Shown here: positions 25,339 through 33,652 of the stretch, in pieces
How the letters are laid out: each line of letters starts with the position of its first letter
Position numbering within the stretch: the stretch's first letter is position 1
From: Limnocylindrus sp040397235
GTDB lineage: Bacteria; Chloroflexota; Limnocylindria; Limnocylindrales; Limnocylindraceae
Length of the DNA stretch: 64,000 nucleotides
Direction of reading: 5' to 3'
Assembly: GCA_040397235.1 (NCBI GenBank)
Contig: JBBAWH010000004.1
Location: 93,531-157,530 of the forward strand
The notes under the pieces: generated by a model
What the model saw: only the letters and a program-made list of their open reading frames with translations
Told to the model about the DNA's origin: nothing
Databases searched by the model: none
Program-made: the position numbers and the translations under genes

Positions 25339-26621
25339 GAGTTCGCCCCCTTGGCGCGCGCGGCGCGCAGCGCGGCAATGCGATCGCGCAGCTCCGCCTC
25401 CGCGCCACTCCCCGACGGCGTATAGAAGCGCTTCGTCGCAATCTCGCGCGGCAGATACTCCTGATCGATGTCAAACGGTTCGCCGGCCGCGTGTGGCGAC
25501 TGATACGTCTTTGCCGACGCGCGCAGATGGCCAGGGACTGGCAGTTGTCCGCTGGCGGCGATCTGCTCACGCGCAGCGGCGAGTGCCTCGCCTGCGCGTG
25601 GCGACTTCGGCGCAGAGGCGAGATAAGTGACCGCCTGCGCAAGTGCCCAATCGCACTCTGGTGATCCCGCCAGCTCTACAACCTGTGCTGCAGCCGCGGC
25701 AAGCGGGAGCGCTGCAGGATCAGCGTTGCCCACATCCTCCGATGCGGAGACGAGCAGTCGTCGCGCGATCACGCGTGGATCCTCGCCGCCCTCCAGCGCT
25801 GTCGCCAGCCACCAGATCGCCGCATCAGGATCGTTGCCACGAATGCTCTTGATCAGCGCTGAGGTGACGCCAGACTGGTCGTACGGCAGGCTTCGGTCTT
25901 GCGCGGCGAGGAGCACTTCGCGCGGCGTGATCTCCCTCCCCTCTGTCGTCATCAGGGCGGCCATCTCTAACAGCGTTAAGAGTCGACGCGCATCACCCGA
26001 TGCATAGCCGACTAACTGGCGGCGTGCGTCGGCATCAACCTGTACGAGGCCATTAAGGCCACGCGCATCGCTGAGCGCCCGGTCGAGCAGCGTCTCAAGA
26101 TCGTCACTGCCGAGTGGAGCCAGGCGGAAGGTGCGCATGCGCGAGAGGAGTGCCGGCGAGATCGCACGTGGTGGCGGCTCAGTCGTGGCGCCGACCAGGA
26201 TGATCGTGCCCGCCTCCACGTGTGGCAGCAGGGCATCCTGCTGCGTGCGCGAGAAGCGGTGCAGCTCGTCAATAAAGAGGAGCGTCTGCTCGCCGTGTTC
26301 ACGACGCTCGATCGCTGCAGCGACCGCCTTGCGGACCTCGGCCACGCCGTCGCTCGTCGCGGAGAGGCTCGTGGGGACCGCCTTCAGCGACGCGGCGATA
26401 ACAGCGGCGAGTGTCGATTTTCCACTCCCCGGTGGCCCCCAAAGCAGCAGCGAGGGCGCCTCACCGCGCTCAAGGAGTCGCCGTAGCGGTGCGCCTGGCC
26501 CGACCAGTGCACCCTGGCCGACCACCTCATCGAGTGTCGTTGGGCGCATCCGAGCGGCGAGGGGTTGCGCTGGCGCGAGACTACCAAGGAGCGTTGCCCT
26601 CTCTTTCATCTCACTGATCAT
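25335..26621 (-). CDS. rarA: replication-associated recombination protein RarA (MgsA)
   Basis: A 428-residue AAA+ ATPase related to clamp loaders that acts at stalled forks. It shows RPTTLDEVVGQ, Walker A GPPGSGKST, Walker B LLFIDELHRF, sensor 1 in VGATTEPP, and the C-terminal RarA region DQSGVTSALIKSIRGNDPDAAIWWLA plus LVSASEDVGNADP. The start at 26621 is chosen because AAGGG lies 4 bases upstream; an ATG 12 bases later is possible. It is divergent from the DEAD-box helicase across 40 bases and ends in a 4-base convergent overlap with cbiO. Confidence 0.92.
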   Translation of the reverse strand: MISEMKERATLLGSLAPAQPLAARMRPTTLDEVVGQGALVGPGAPLRRLLERGEAPSLLLWGPPGSGKSTLAAVIAASLKAVPTSLSATSDGVAEVRKAVAAAIERREHGEQTLLFIDELHRFSRTQQDALLPHVEAGTIILVGATTEPPPRAISPALLSRMRTFRLAPLGSDDLETLLDRALSDARGLNGLVQVDADARRQLVGYASGDARRLLTLLEMAALMTTEGREITPREVLLAAQDRSLPYDQSGVTSALIKSIRGNDPDAAIWWLATALEGGEDPRVIARRLLVSASEDVGNADPAALPLAAAAAQVVELAGSPECDWALAQAVTYLASAPKSPRAGEALAAAREQIAASGQLPVPGHLRASAKTYQSPHAAGEPFDIDQEYLPREIATKRFYTPSGSGAEAELRDRIAALRAARAKGANS

Positions 26622-26661
26622 CGCACCCTTCGCGCCGCTCTCGGGTACGCTTGACCGACTG

Positions 26662-27876
26662 ATGCCCGATTTTTCTGAACTAGGACTTGCCCCCGAACTC
26701 CTACGAGCCGTCGCCGACGAGGGGTACACCGAACCGACCCCGATCCAGGCGCAGGCGATCCCGTACGTGCTGCAGGGTCGCGACCTTCTCGGCGCTGCCC
26801 AGACCGGCACAGGAAAGACTGCCGCCTTCGTGCTGCCAATCCTGCAGCTACTGAAGCCGCTGGCATCGTCATCGCCGAGCCCGGCGCGGCATCCGGTGCG
26901 CGCGCTCGTCCTCACGCCGACGCGCGAGCTTGCAGTGCAGATCTCCGAGAGCGCCGCAACCTACGGCCGACACCTGCCACTGCGCAGCGGCGTCGTCTAC
27001 GGCGGCGTGCCGATGCCACCACAGCAGAAGATGCTGCTCGCAGGGCTCGAGATTCTCATCGCCACACCGGGTCGACTCCTCGACCATGCCAACTCCAAGA
27101 CGGTGAACCTCTCGCAGGTGTCGATCCTGGTGCTTGATGAGGCCGACCGCATGCTCGACATGGGCTTCATGCCCGACCTGAAGCGCATCCTTGCGCTCAT
27201 CCCAAAGCAGCGCCAGAGCCTCCTCTTCTCGGCGACCTTCTCTGAGCCGATTCGCGCCTTGGCGCAGGACTTCCTGCGCGACCCGATCACCGTCGAAGTC
27301 GCGCGGCGCAACCAGACCGCCGAGAACGTTCGCCAGGTGATCATGGCCGTCGATGATCGACGCCGACGACAGCTGCTCAGTGACCTGCTGCGCACCAAGC
27401 CGTGGGAGCAGGCGCTCGTCTTCGTGAACCGTAAGGTTGAGGCGAATCGCCTTGGTGACTTCCTCCATCGCGATGGGCACTCCGTGGTCGAGATTCACGG
27501 TGACAAGGATCAGAAGCAGCGCAACCGTGCGCTTGCGGCGTTCAAGGCAGGCGAGGCGCGCGTGATGGTCGCCACCGATGTCGCTGCGCGCGGCCTCGAC
27601 ATTGAGGCACTCCCCGCGGTCATCAACTACGAGCTCCCCTTCGACCCTGAGGATTACGTGCATCGCATCGGCCGCACCGGTCGCGCTGGCGCACTCGGTG
27701 AGGCGGTCAGCTTCGTTGCCCCCGATGAGATGGATAAGTTGAGCCTGGTACGCAAGCTCACGAAGGCCGGGCTCCACATGGAGATTCCACTCGGCTACGA
27801 ACCGATCCTTCTCGATTTCCCGCGCGACTTAATCGCCAAGGCGCAGATGATTCGCCTGCAGCGAGGTCGCCGCTAG
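26662..27876 (+). CDS. DEAD-box ATP-dependent RNA helicase (RhlE-like)
   Basis: A 404-residue RNA helicase with every core motif: Q motif (FSELGLAPELL and PTPIQAQAIP), AQTGTGKT, PTRELAVQ, TPGRLLDH, DEAD, SATF, and HRIGRTGRAG. The C-terminal extension after the second RecA domain is short, as in small RhlE proteins. The ATG at 26662 begins MPDFSELGL; the upstream open frame is antisense to rarA. TACGCT 10 bases upstream is a likely -10, giving at most a 4-base leader. Confidence 0.92.
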   Translation: MPDFSELGLAPELLRAVADEGYTEPTPIQAQAIPYVLQGRDLLGAAQTGTGKTAAFVLPILQLLKPLASSSPSPARHPVRALVLTPTRELAVQISESAATYGRHLPLRSGVVYGGVPMPPQQKMLLAGLEILIATPGRLLDHANSKTVNLSQVSILVLDEADRMLDMGFMPDLKRILALIPKQRQSLLFSATFSEPIRALAQDFLRDPITVEVARRNQTAENVRQVIMAVDDRRRRQLLSDLLRTKPWEQALVFVNRKVEANRLGDFLHRDGHSVVEIHGDKDQKQRNRALAAFKAGEARVMVATDVAARGLDIEALPAVINYELPFDPEDYVHRIGRTGRAGALGEAVSFVAPDEMDKLSLVRKLTKAGLHMEIPLGYEPILLDFPRDLIAKAQMIRLQRGRR

Positions 27877-28307
27877 CTCTTCGCGCTCGCCTCAGCCTGG
27901 CGGATGAACTCCATGATGCGGATCTCGAGATCGTCGCGCACCTCGCGATACGCCTCTAACTGATGTTCCTCGCTCCCTACTACCTTTGAGGGATCTGGCA
28001 GCGACCAGTGCTCGCGCTGTCCGCCATTGGGGAAGATCGGGCAGGCGTCGTTCGCTGCGTCACAGACGGTAATCACGTAATCGAATGTCTCGTCAAGGAA
28101 CTGGTGAAGCGTCTTGCTCGTCTGGGCGGAGGCATCAATGCCGATTTCGTTCAGGACGGTAAGGGCATGGGGGCGAACCAGGGTCGCCTCGGTGCCGGCA
28201 CTCTCAACCTCGAAGGCGCCGCGTCCACGCGAACGCAGGAGCGCCTCGGCAATCTGCGACCGTGCGCTGTTATGGGTGCAGAGGAAGAGGACGCGTGTGC
28301 TGCTCAT
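27873..28307 (-). CDS. arsC: arsenate reductase, low-MW phosphatase type
   Basis: A 144-residue member of the low-molecular-weight protein tyrosine phosphatase family. The P-loop is LCTHNSARSQIAE and the late Cys residues in CDAANDACPIFP fit the thioredoxin-coupled arsenate reductase subgroup, with WSLPDPSKV as general-acid loop. It would reduce arsenate to arsenite. No arsR, arsB or acr3 gene is adjacent. It ends in a 4-base convergent overlap with the helicase gene. Confidence 0.88.
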   Translation of the reverse strand: MSSTRVLFLCTHNSARSQIAEALLRSRGRGAFEVESAGTEATLVRPHALTVLNEIGIDASAQTSKTLHQFLDETFDYVITVCDAANDACPIFPNGGQREHWSLPDPSKVVGSEEHQLEAYREVRDDLEIRIMEFIRQAEASAKS

Positions 28308-28313
28308 GGGAAC

Positions 28314-28319
28314 ATTCTA
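28314..28319 (-). promoter_or_regulatory. -10 hexamer TAGAAT for leaderless arsC
   Basis: On the minus strand TAGAAT, then GTTCCC, then the ATG at 28307: a 6-base spacer and no ribosome binding site. Confidence 0.55.
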
Positions 28320-28352
28320 GCGACATAGATTATCGCCCCATTACCAGCGCGC

Positions 28353-28358
28353 TATCCT
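28353..28358 (+). promoter_or_regulatory. -10 hexamer TATCCT for leaderless hydrolase gene
   Basis: TATCCT, then CGTGGC, then ATG at 28365. It is divergent from the arsC promoter 34 bases away. Confidence 0.55.
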
Positions 28359-28364
28359 CGTGGC

Positions 28365-29360
28365 ATGAAGCGTCTGCGTAAGCTCGGAATCGCACTGCTC
28401 GTGGTTCTGGTGGGCCTTACTACGCTCCCCTACCTGGTCGATATTCCGAAGGGTGCCGATGCTGACCCCGCAACGCTCTTGGCAACGGCGGCCGCCCCAA
28501 GCGCGCGCCTGATCACTGCCGATGGGGTGCAGAGCGTCATCGCCGAGGCGGGTGATCCGCAAGATCCTGCCCTGCTGCTCATTCACGGCTTTGGCGGGAG
28601 TACCTTCGGCTATCGCGATGTGATGGAACCGCTCGCCGCGCGCGGCTGGCATGTGATCGCGATCGATCTTCCAGGGTTTGGCCTCTCCGAGAAGTCATGG
28701 GGGCGCGACTACAGCCATAAGGCGCAGGCCACCTTCGCCCTCGCGGTCCTAGACCAGCTGAAGGTTGATCGCGCCGTGCTGCTCGGCCACAGCATGGGCG
28801 GCAACGTGATTAGTTGGATGCTTACCCTCGCCCCCGAACGCGTTGCTGGCCTTGCCTACATCGATGCCGCCGTTGTGCAGCCGAAGAGTGGTGTCAGCAG
28901 CTCACCGTCCGCTGCCGCTCTGCTGCTCGACGTGCCGCCGATCCGACGCCTCGCACGTATTGTGATCCGCAACGCTTTCAGCCCCGCGACGTTTGGCGAA
29001 CTGCTCTCCTCGGCCTTCGCCGTGAAGAGCGCCGCCACTCCGACCCTGGTCGCCGGCTACGCCGCTTCATCGCTGCTGCGCGATTGGGACCTGGCACTCC
29101 TCGGCATCATTCGTGACGGTGCCAAGAACACACTTCCTGAAACTATTGCCACTCTGAGTGCGGCGGCCGGCACGCCGCCAACGCTGATCCTCTGGGGCAT
29201 AGACGACAGCTGGGTGCCACTGACGAGCGGTGAGGTGCTCCGCGCAGACCGGCCAGAGGCGGAGTGGGTCGTGCTGCCAGGGATTGGGCATGTGCCATTT
29301 GAAGAGGATGTCCCCGCGTTCATTGGCGCGGTCGGAGGCTGGCTCGACACGCTGCGCTAG
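28365..29360 (+). CDS. membrane-anchored alpha/beta hydrolase
   Basis: A 331-residue alpha/beta hydrolase. Residues 1-24 form an uncleaved-looking membrane anchor (LGIALLVVLVGLTTLPYLV) with positive residues before it, so the enzyme probably faces outward. The oxyanion block is LLIHGFGGS, the nucleophile elbow GHSMGGN, the acid lies in LWGIDDSWVP and the catalytic His in GIGHVPFEE. The substrate is unknown; esterase, lipase or haloalkane-type activity are all possible. Confidence 0.85.
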   Translation: MKRLRKLGIALLVVLVGLTTLPYLVDIPKGADADPATLLATAAAPSARLITADGVQSVIAEAGDPQDPALLLIHGFGGSTFGYRDVMEPLAARGWHVIAIDLPGFGLSEKSWGRDYSHKAQATFALAVLDQLKVDRAVLLGHSMGGNVISWMLTLAPERVAGLAYIDAAVVQPKSGVSSSPSAAALLLDVPPIRRLARIVIRNAFSPATFGELLSSAFAVKSAATPTLVAGYAASSLLRDWDLALLGIIRDGAKNTLPETIATLSAAAGTPPTLILWGIDDSWVPLTSGEVLRADRPEAEWVVLPGIGHVPFEEDVPAFIGAVGGWLDTLR

Positions 29361-29385
29361 CGGGCGCGTTTCGCACGAAAATAGT

Positions 29386-29460
29386 TGGCTGGCGCGCTAG
29401 GATTCGAACCTAGGATCCCCTGCTCCAGAGGCAGGTGCCTTACCGCTTGGCCACGCGCCA
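29386..29460 (-). tRNA. tRNA-Gln (anticodon CTG)
   Basis: A 75-base cloverleaf on the minus strand. Acceptor arms TGGCGCG and CGCGCCA pair, the anticodon stem CCTGC/GCAGG encloses CTCTGGA with CTG as anticodon, and the T-loop reads GGTTCGAATCC. The discriminator G is followed by an encoded CCA. A -10-like TACGAT lies 9 bases upstream. Confidence 0.93.
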
Positions 29461-29531
29461 ACGGTGCCGATCGTACCCCAGCGGCGCGCCACCGTCTGCC
29501 GACGCACGCATAAAGAGGCAAGATATGCGGC

Positions 29532-31568
29532 ATGGCTACCGATAAGCGACTGACGCCCGCCGCCCCATCGACGCCCGCCGTGGGCATCTTTAGCGAGGCA
29601 CAGCGCCGCACCCTCACAGCCCTAGCGGAGGGCTTCGTCGCTGGCGGTGGTGCCGCACGCGCCGCGGCCGCGGAGACGGCGATCGCCAAGGTGGTTGACC
29701 CCGCCCTTCACGGCCAGTTGCGGCTGGTCCTCAACCTTCTCGACACACGCATTGGCAGCCTGCTCATTGGCGGACGCCTGGCGCGCTTCGGCACGTTGAA
29801 GGCGACGCAGCGAGACGAGTTCCTGCGCCGCTGGGTTCAGCATCCGGTGCCAATGCTCCGCAGCGGTGCCGCCGTCTTCCGCAAGCTCCTCTCGTTCATT
29901 GCCTACTCCGATGCCGACGAGCCGGCCGATGAGCTCGTGCGCACGCGACTGAGCGCTCTCGGCTACAACCCAACGCCGAACCCCACGACCGCCAACGTCA
30001 CACAGATCACCGCCTTCGACCCTGGCGACGCGGAGCGCATTGCTGTCGATGTCTTGGTGATCGGCTCGGGAGCTGGCGGCGGGAGCATTGCACGTGACCT
30101 ATCGGCCGCAGGTCGCGAAGTGCTCGTCATTGAGGCGGGTGGCCTCTATGCCGAAGCAACCTTCCCAACAAAGGAACGCGATGCCTACGAGCGCCTCTAT
30201 CTCGACTCTGGCTTCACCGCCACGGCCGATGCACATATCGCGATCCTTGCCGGCGGCACCGTTGGTGGCGGCACCACCGTGAACTGGATGGCCTCAATCC
30301 CAACCCCCGAGCCGGTGCGCGAGGAGTGGGAGGGGGAGCACGGCGTCACCGGTGCCGCTGGAGTCGAGTTCGGAAGAGACCTCGACGCGGTACTGAAGGA
30401 GATCGGCGCGAAGGAATCCCAGAACGTGCCGCTCAAGGATGCGGCGATCATTCGCGGCGCCGAGAAGCTCGGCTGGAGCAGCGAGCGGCTTCAGGTCAAC
30501 CGCGCTGAGTGCAGCGACTGTGGGACCTGCACGTTCGGCTGCAAGGTCGGATCGAAGCAATCCTCTCTTCGCCTCCATTTGGCGCAGGCGGTTGCTAACG
30601 GTGCGCGCATCTTGCCCGACTGCAAGGCGGAGCGACTTGTCATTGAGAAGGGCACAGCGACTGGTGCAATCACCACCTTCGGCGCGCGCGCTGGGTCGCC
30701 TCGCACGCTGGAGATCATCGCGAAGACGGTGGTCGTTTCAGGTGGCGCTCTCCGGACACCTGTTCTGTTGCAGCGCAGCGGCCTCACCCACCCCGCCATC
30801 GGCAAGAACCTGCGACTACATCCGGTCAGCCTGGTTGCGGGAGTCTTCGACGAGCCGGTTGAAATGTGGCGCGGCACGATGCAGGCGGCGAAGAGCTCGC
30901 GCTTCATTGACCCAGATGAGGAGCGCAACGGCTACATCATTGAGAGTGCCCCTGGTCACCCTGGCCTTCTCGCACTCGGCATTCCGTGGACCTCTCGCGC
31001 CGAACATGAGCGCCTGATGAAGTTGGGTCGATACATCGCCCCCATATTGGCGATCGTTAAAGATGACGCCGGCGGCAGCGTATCGGCGAGTCGCGCCGGC
31101 TTTGCCGAGATCAACTACCGCACCACGCCGCGTGACGAGCGCGGACTGCGCCACGCACTCCGTTCAATGTCACGCATCGCTGAGGCGGCTGGCGCGAGCG
31201 AGATCATCGCCGCGGGATCACCACCGATGAGCTGGCGCCGCAGCGAAGGGAGCAAGGCCTTGGAGGTCTACCTGCGCCGGCTGCACCGCTTCGACTTCTC
31301 CCCAAATCGCGGCACCGTCTTCTCTGCGCACCAGATGGGCACGGCCCGCATGGGATCAGACTCGAACTACCATGTCTGTGATCCGTGGGGCCGCGTTCGC
31401 TCTACGCCACGACCTCGCCCGAACGATCCGCACGGCGGCCTGATCAAGAGTCTCTATATTGCCGACGGGTCGCTCTTCCCGACGGCGCTCGGCGTGAACC
31501 CGATGGTCACGATCCTGGCCGTCGCAAAGCGGGTCTCGCGCGCGATCATCGCCGACACGCACGCCTAA
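29532..31568 (+). CDS. GMC-family FAD oxidoreductase (long-chain alcohol oxidase-like)
   Basis: A 678-residue flavoprotein. About 170 helical residues precede the FAD-binding fold (VDVLVIGSGAGGGSIARDLSAAG, then IEAGG). GTVGGGTTVNWMASIP is the GMC N-terminal signature, and the C-terminal domain ends with HQMGTARMG and YIADGSLFPTALGVNPMVT, where the catalytic His-Asn pair is expected. The CSDCGTCTFGC cluster (about residues 327-337) is typical of the fatty-alcohol oxidase and related plant/bacterial branch. The helical N-terminus also fits that branch. Likely role: oxidising a long-chain or terpenoid alcohol. Confidence 0.85.
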   Translation: MATDKRLTPAAPSTPAVGIFSEAQRRTLTALAEGFVAGGGAARAAAAETAIAKVVDPALHGQLRLVLNLLDTRIGSLLIGGRLARFGTLKATQRDEFLRRWVQHPVPMLRSGAAVFRKLLSFIAYSDADEPADELVRTRLSALGYNPTPNPTTANVTQITAFDPGDAERIAVDVLVIGSGAGGGSIARDLSAAGREVLVIEAGGLYAEATFPTKERDAYERLYLDSGFTATADAHIAILAGGTVGGGTTVNWMASIPTPEPVREEWEGEHGVTGAAGVEFGRDLDAVLKEIGAKESQNVPLKDAAIIRGAEKLGWSSERLQVNRAECSDCGTCTFGCKVGSKQSSLRLHLAQAVANGARILPDCKAERLVIEKGTATGAITTFGARAGSPRTLEIIAKTVVVSGGALRTPVLLQRSGLTHPAIGKNLRLHPVSLVAGVFDEPVEMWRGTMQAAKSSRFIDPDEERNGYIIESAPGHPGLLALGIPWTSRAEHERLMKLGRYIAPILAIVKDDAGGSVSASRAGFAEINYRTTPRDERGLRHALRSMSRIAEAAGASEIIAAGSPPMSWRRSEGSKALEVYLRRLHRFDFSPNRGTVFSAHQMGTARMGSDSNYHVCDPWGRVRSTPRPRPNDPHGGLIKSLYIADGSLFPTALGVNPMVTILAVAKRVSRAIIADTHA

Positions 31569-31583
31569 CCACAAAGAGGGGGT

Positions 31584-31659
31584 TGGAGCGGGAGACGAGG
31601 CTCGAACTCGCGACATCTTGCTTGGAAGGCAAGTGCTCTACCAACTGAGCTACTCCCGC
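31584..31659 (-). tRNA. tRNA-Gly (anticodon TCC)
   Basis: A 76-base cloverleaf on the minus strand with acceptor GCGGGAG/CTCCCGC, D-arm AGCTCAGTTGGTAGAGC, anticodon loop CTTCCAA (anticodon TCC), T-arm with GAGTTCGAGCCTC, and an encoded CCA. A -10-like TATGGT lies about 10 bases upstream. Confidence 0.95.
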
Positions 31660-31687
31660 GCGAGACACACCATAGCAAGGAGGCGGC

Positions 31688-31906
31688 ATGGATGACTACG
31701 GCGACCGGCAGGGGCTCTGGGTTGGGCTCACGGTCGGGGCGATCGCGATCGGACTCCTCGTCGCCTTGCTGATCACCGCGGTCAACCTGGCTGAATGTGA
31801 GCGACGCGGCGATCTGATCCGCCTCTATAACTCAGGGAGCGGGCCGCGCTACTCCGAGTTGTACCCAACGGAGTGGGCCGCCTGGGTTGCGGAGTGTCGC
31901 GACTAA
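31688..31906 (+). CDS. small single-span membrane protein
   Basis: A 72-residue protein of unknown role. It has one membrane helix (about residues 11-32, GLWVGLTVGAIAIGLLVALLI) and a short polar tail with two Cys (ECERR and AECRD) and many aromatic residues. A strong AAGGAGG ribosome binding site 7 bases before the ATG supports it as a real gene. It ends in a 4-base convergent overlap with htpX. Confidence 0.6.
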   Translation: MDDYGDRQGLWVGLTVGAIAIGLLVALLITAVNLAECERRGDLIRLYNSGSGPRYSELYPTEWAAWVAECRD

Positions 31907-32865
31907 GCCTCGGTCACCGACTCCAGCGGCTTCGCGCTACGGAGGGCACGCAGACGGTTGATGCGATCAACGAGCGGTGGGTGCGTGGCCAAGAATCCGG
32001 CTGAGCGCTCTTCGAAGTGCTTCACCGGATTGATGATGTACATGTGCGCCGTGGCCTTGGTCGCAACCTCGAGGACCTCCTTATCGCCAGCCAACTTAGC
32101 CAGCGCCCGCTCCAGCCCGGCGGGGTTGCGCGTGAGCTCCACCCCTGATGCATCGGCTAGGTATTCGCGTTGGCGCGAGACGGCGAGCTGAACCAGCCGC
32201 GCGGCGATCGGCGCGAGGACGGCGAGCACGATCGTGAGGATGATAAAGATCACCTGTAGAGCGTTTCCACCCTCGCGGTCGTTACTGCGTCGGCGACCGC
32301 CGCCCCAGAACGCCCAGCGCACCACCAAGTCACTTAGCAGTGCGAGCGATCCCACCAGGGCGGCCACGAGTAGCCCGTAGCGAATATCAAAGTTGCGCAC
32401 GTGCGAGAGCTCGTGGGCGATCACGCCACTCATCTCTTCACGGTCAAGCGTGCGCATGAGCCCTTCGGTGACCGCGATGCTTGCGTGCTCTGGATCGCGC
32501 CCCGTGGCGAACGCATTCAGCGCCGTGTCTTCAATGGTGTACACCTTCGGCTTCGGCATATTCGCGGCGAGACAGAGCTCGTTGACGATGTTGTCGAGTT
32601 CGCGCTCCTCTCGGCCGGCCGAGGGGTCGAGCTCCTTGGCACCCGCGGCGGCAAGCACCGCCTTATCGCCACTGAAATATGCGCCGAGCGTGAGGAAGAA
32701 CCCGAGGACGAACGCGCCGAGGGCGAAGGGGATGCCACCGTCAACGCTGCCGCTGAGGGCGATCCCTGCGCTCGCCCCGAAGGCGGCGAGGATCGCCACC
32801 ACGATCAAGACGAGGAGGAGCGACTTTCGTCGATTCTCCGCCGCAAGGTCATAGAAGGTTGCCAT
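31903..32865 (-). CDS. htpX: HtpX-like M48 membrane metalloprotease
   Basis: A 320-residue membrane zinc protease for quality control of membrane proteins. Two N-terminal helices (about residues 15-60) precede the catalytic part, with the zinc site HELSHVRNFD and the downstream Glu in REYLADASGVELTRNPAGLERAL. NAFATGRDPEHASIAVTEGLM is typical. A further hydrophobic hairpin lies after the active site. It follows lemA on the same strand, a pairing seen in many bacteria. Confidence 0.93.
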   Translation of the reverse strand: MATFYDLAAENRRKSLLLVLIVVAILAAFGASAGIALSGSVDGGIPFALGAFVLGFFLTLGAYFSGDKAVLAAAGAKELDPSAGREERELDNIVNELCLAANMPKPKVYTIEDTALNAFATGRDPEHASIAVTEGLMRTLDREEMSGVIAHELSHVRNFDIRYGLLVAALVGSLALLSDLVVRWAFWGGGRRRSNDREGGNALQVIFIILTIVLAVLAPIAARLVQLAVSRQREYLADASGVELTRNPAGLERALAKLAGDKEVLEVATKATAHMYIINPVKHFEERSAGFLATHPPLVDRINRLRALRSAKPLESVTEA

Positions 32866-32883
32866 CGCGTCGACCGGTGCCGA

Positions 32884-33447
32884 CTAGGAGAGGTTGACCT
32901 TCGGAACGGCCTCCTCGGAATCAGGGGCGTCGAAGAACTCACGCTTGATGAATCCAAACGCGCTCGCAAAGAGCAGGCCTGGGAAGGTCTGCACGGCATT
33001 GTTGTAAGAGAGCACGGATGCGTTGTAATGCTGTCGGCTGAACCCGATCTGATTCTCGGTTGAGGTGAGCTGCTCCTGCAACTGAATCACATTCTCATTC
33101 GACTTCAGGGTTGGGTAAGCCTCGACGTTGGCGAAGAGGGTGCGCAGCGAGCTGGTCAGCATGTTCTCAGCCTTCGCTTGCGCCGCGGTGTCGCCAGAGG
33201 TACCGGCGTTGACGGCAGCGGCGCGCGCCTTCGTGACGCTCTCGAGAACGCCCTTCTCGAAGCCCATCTGCCCCTTGACTGCATCAACTAGATTTGGAAT
33301 GAGGTCATAGCGGCGCTTAAGCTGCACCTGAATCTGACCGAGCGCCTCGTCCACGCGGTTGCGCCCATTCACCAGCCCGTTAAAGGCAGAGATCGCAACG
33401 AGTGCGAGTACACCAACGATCACGAGAACCGGTAGTAGTCCTTCCAT
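32884..33447 (-). CDS. lemA: LemA family membrane protein
   Basis: A 187-residue protein with one N-terminal membrane helix (LLPVLVIVGVLALVAISAF) and a long cytoplasmic or exported helical bundle. The blocks FNGLVNGRNRVDEALGQIQVQLKRRYDLIPNLV and ENQIGFSRQHYNASVLSYNNAVQTFPG are diagnostic. The ATG at 33447 follows AAGGGGG with 7-base spacing. It is cotranscribed with htpX; the exact biochemical role of LemA is not settled. Confidence 0.93.
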   Translation of the reverse strand: MEGLLPVLVIVGVLALVAISAFNGLVNGRNRVDEALGQIQVQLKRRYDLIPNLVDAVKGQMGFEKGVLESVTKARAAAVNAGTSGDTAAQAKAENMLTSSLRTLFANVEAYPTLKSNENVIQLQEQLTSTENQIGFSRQHYNASVLSYNNAVQTFPGLLFASAFGFIKREFFDAPDSEEAVPKVNLS

Positions 33448-33502
33448 GGCATCCCCCTTCACTTCGCGTGTGGCGACATCTGTCGCCTAGGTTCAGTATA
33501 CG

Positions 33503-33652
33503 ACCACTCCCCGCACGAACTCCGTGCTGTTTGACGACCCCCCGGGGGGTAGGCGTAGGCTGCCATGAGCAACTGGGTTGAGCCCTCTGAGGACTCCCCC
33601 TGGTGCGGGTGCAGCCCGGCTTCCTGGGCCCCCGCGTGAAAGGCACTGAACG
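33503..33652 (+). ncRNA. possible structured 5' leader of the saccharopine-dehydrogenase-like gene
   Basis: The gap before the gene holds a perfect 14-base palindrome (ACCCCCCGGGGGGT, 33537-33550) and a hairpin at 33605-33635 with an outer stem GCGGG/CCCGC, an inner stem GCCC/GGGC and loop GGCTTCCT. A plus-strand -10 (TATACG at 33497) would make the leader about 145 bases long. An AAAGG site precedes the ATG. It does not match the SAM, lysine, ZTP or guanidine riboswitch cores I know. Confidence 0.3.

Noticed and set aside
26869..27777. 302-codon open frame antisense to the DEAD-box helicase
   Set aside because: It has no recognisable domain and lies entirely under a gene with every helicase motif; high GC commonly leaves antisense frames open.
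33503..33652. SAM, ZTP or guanidine riboswitch
   Set aside because: The conserved cores of these classes could not be found; only generic hairpins are visible, so it is listed merely as a possible structured leader.
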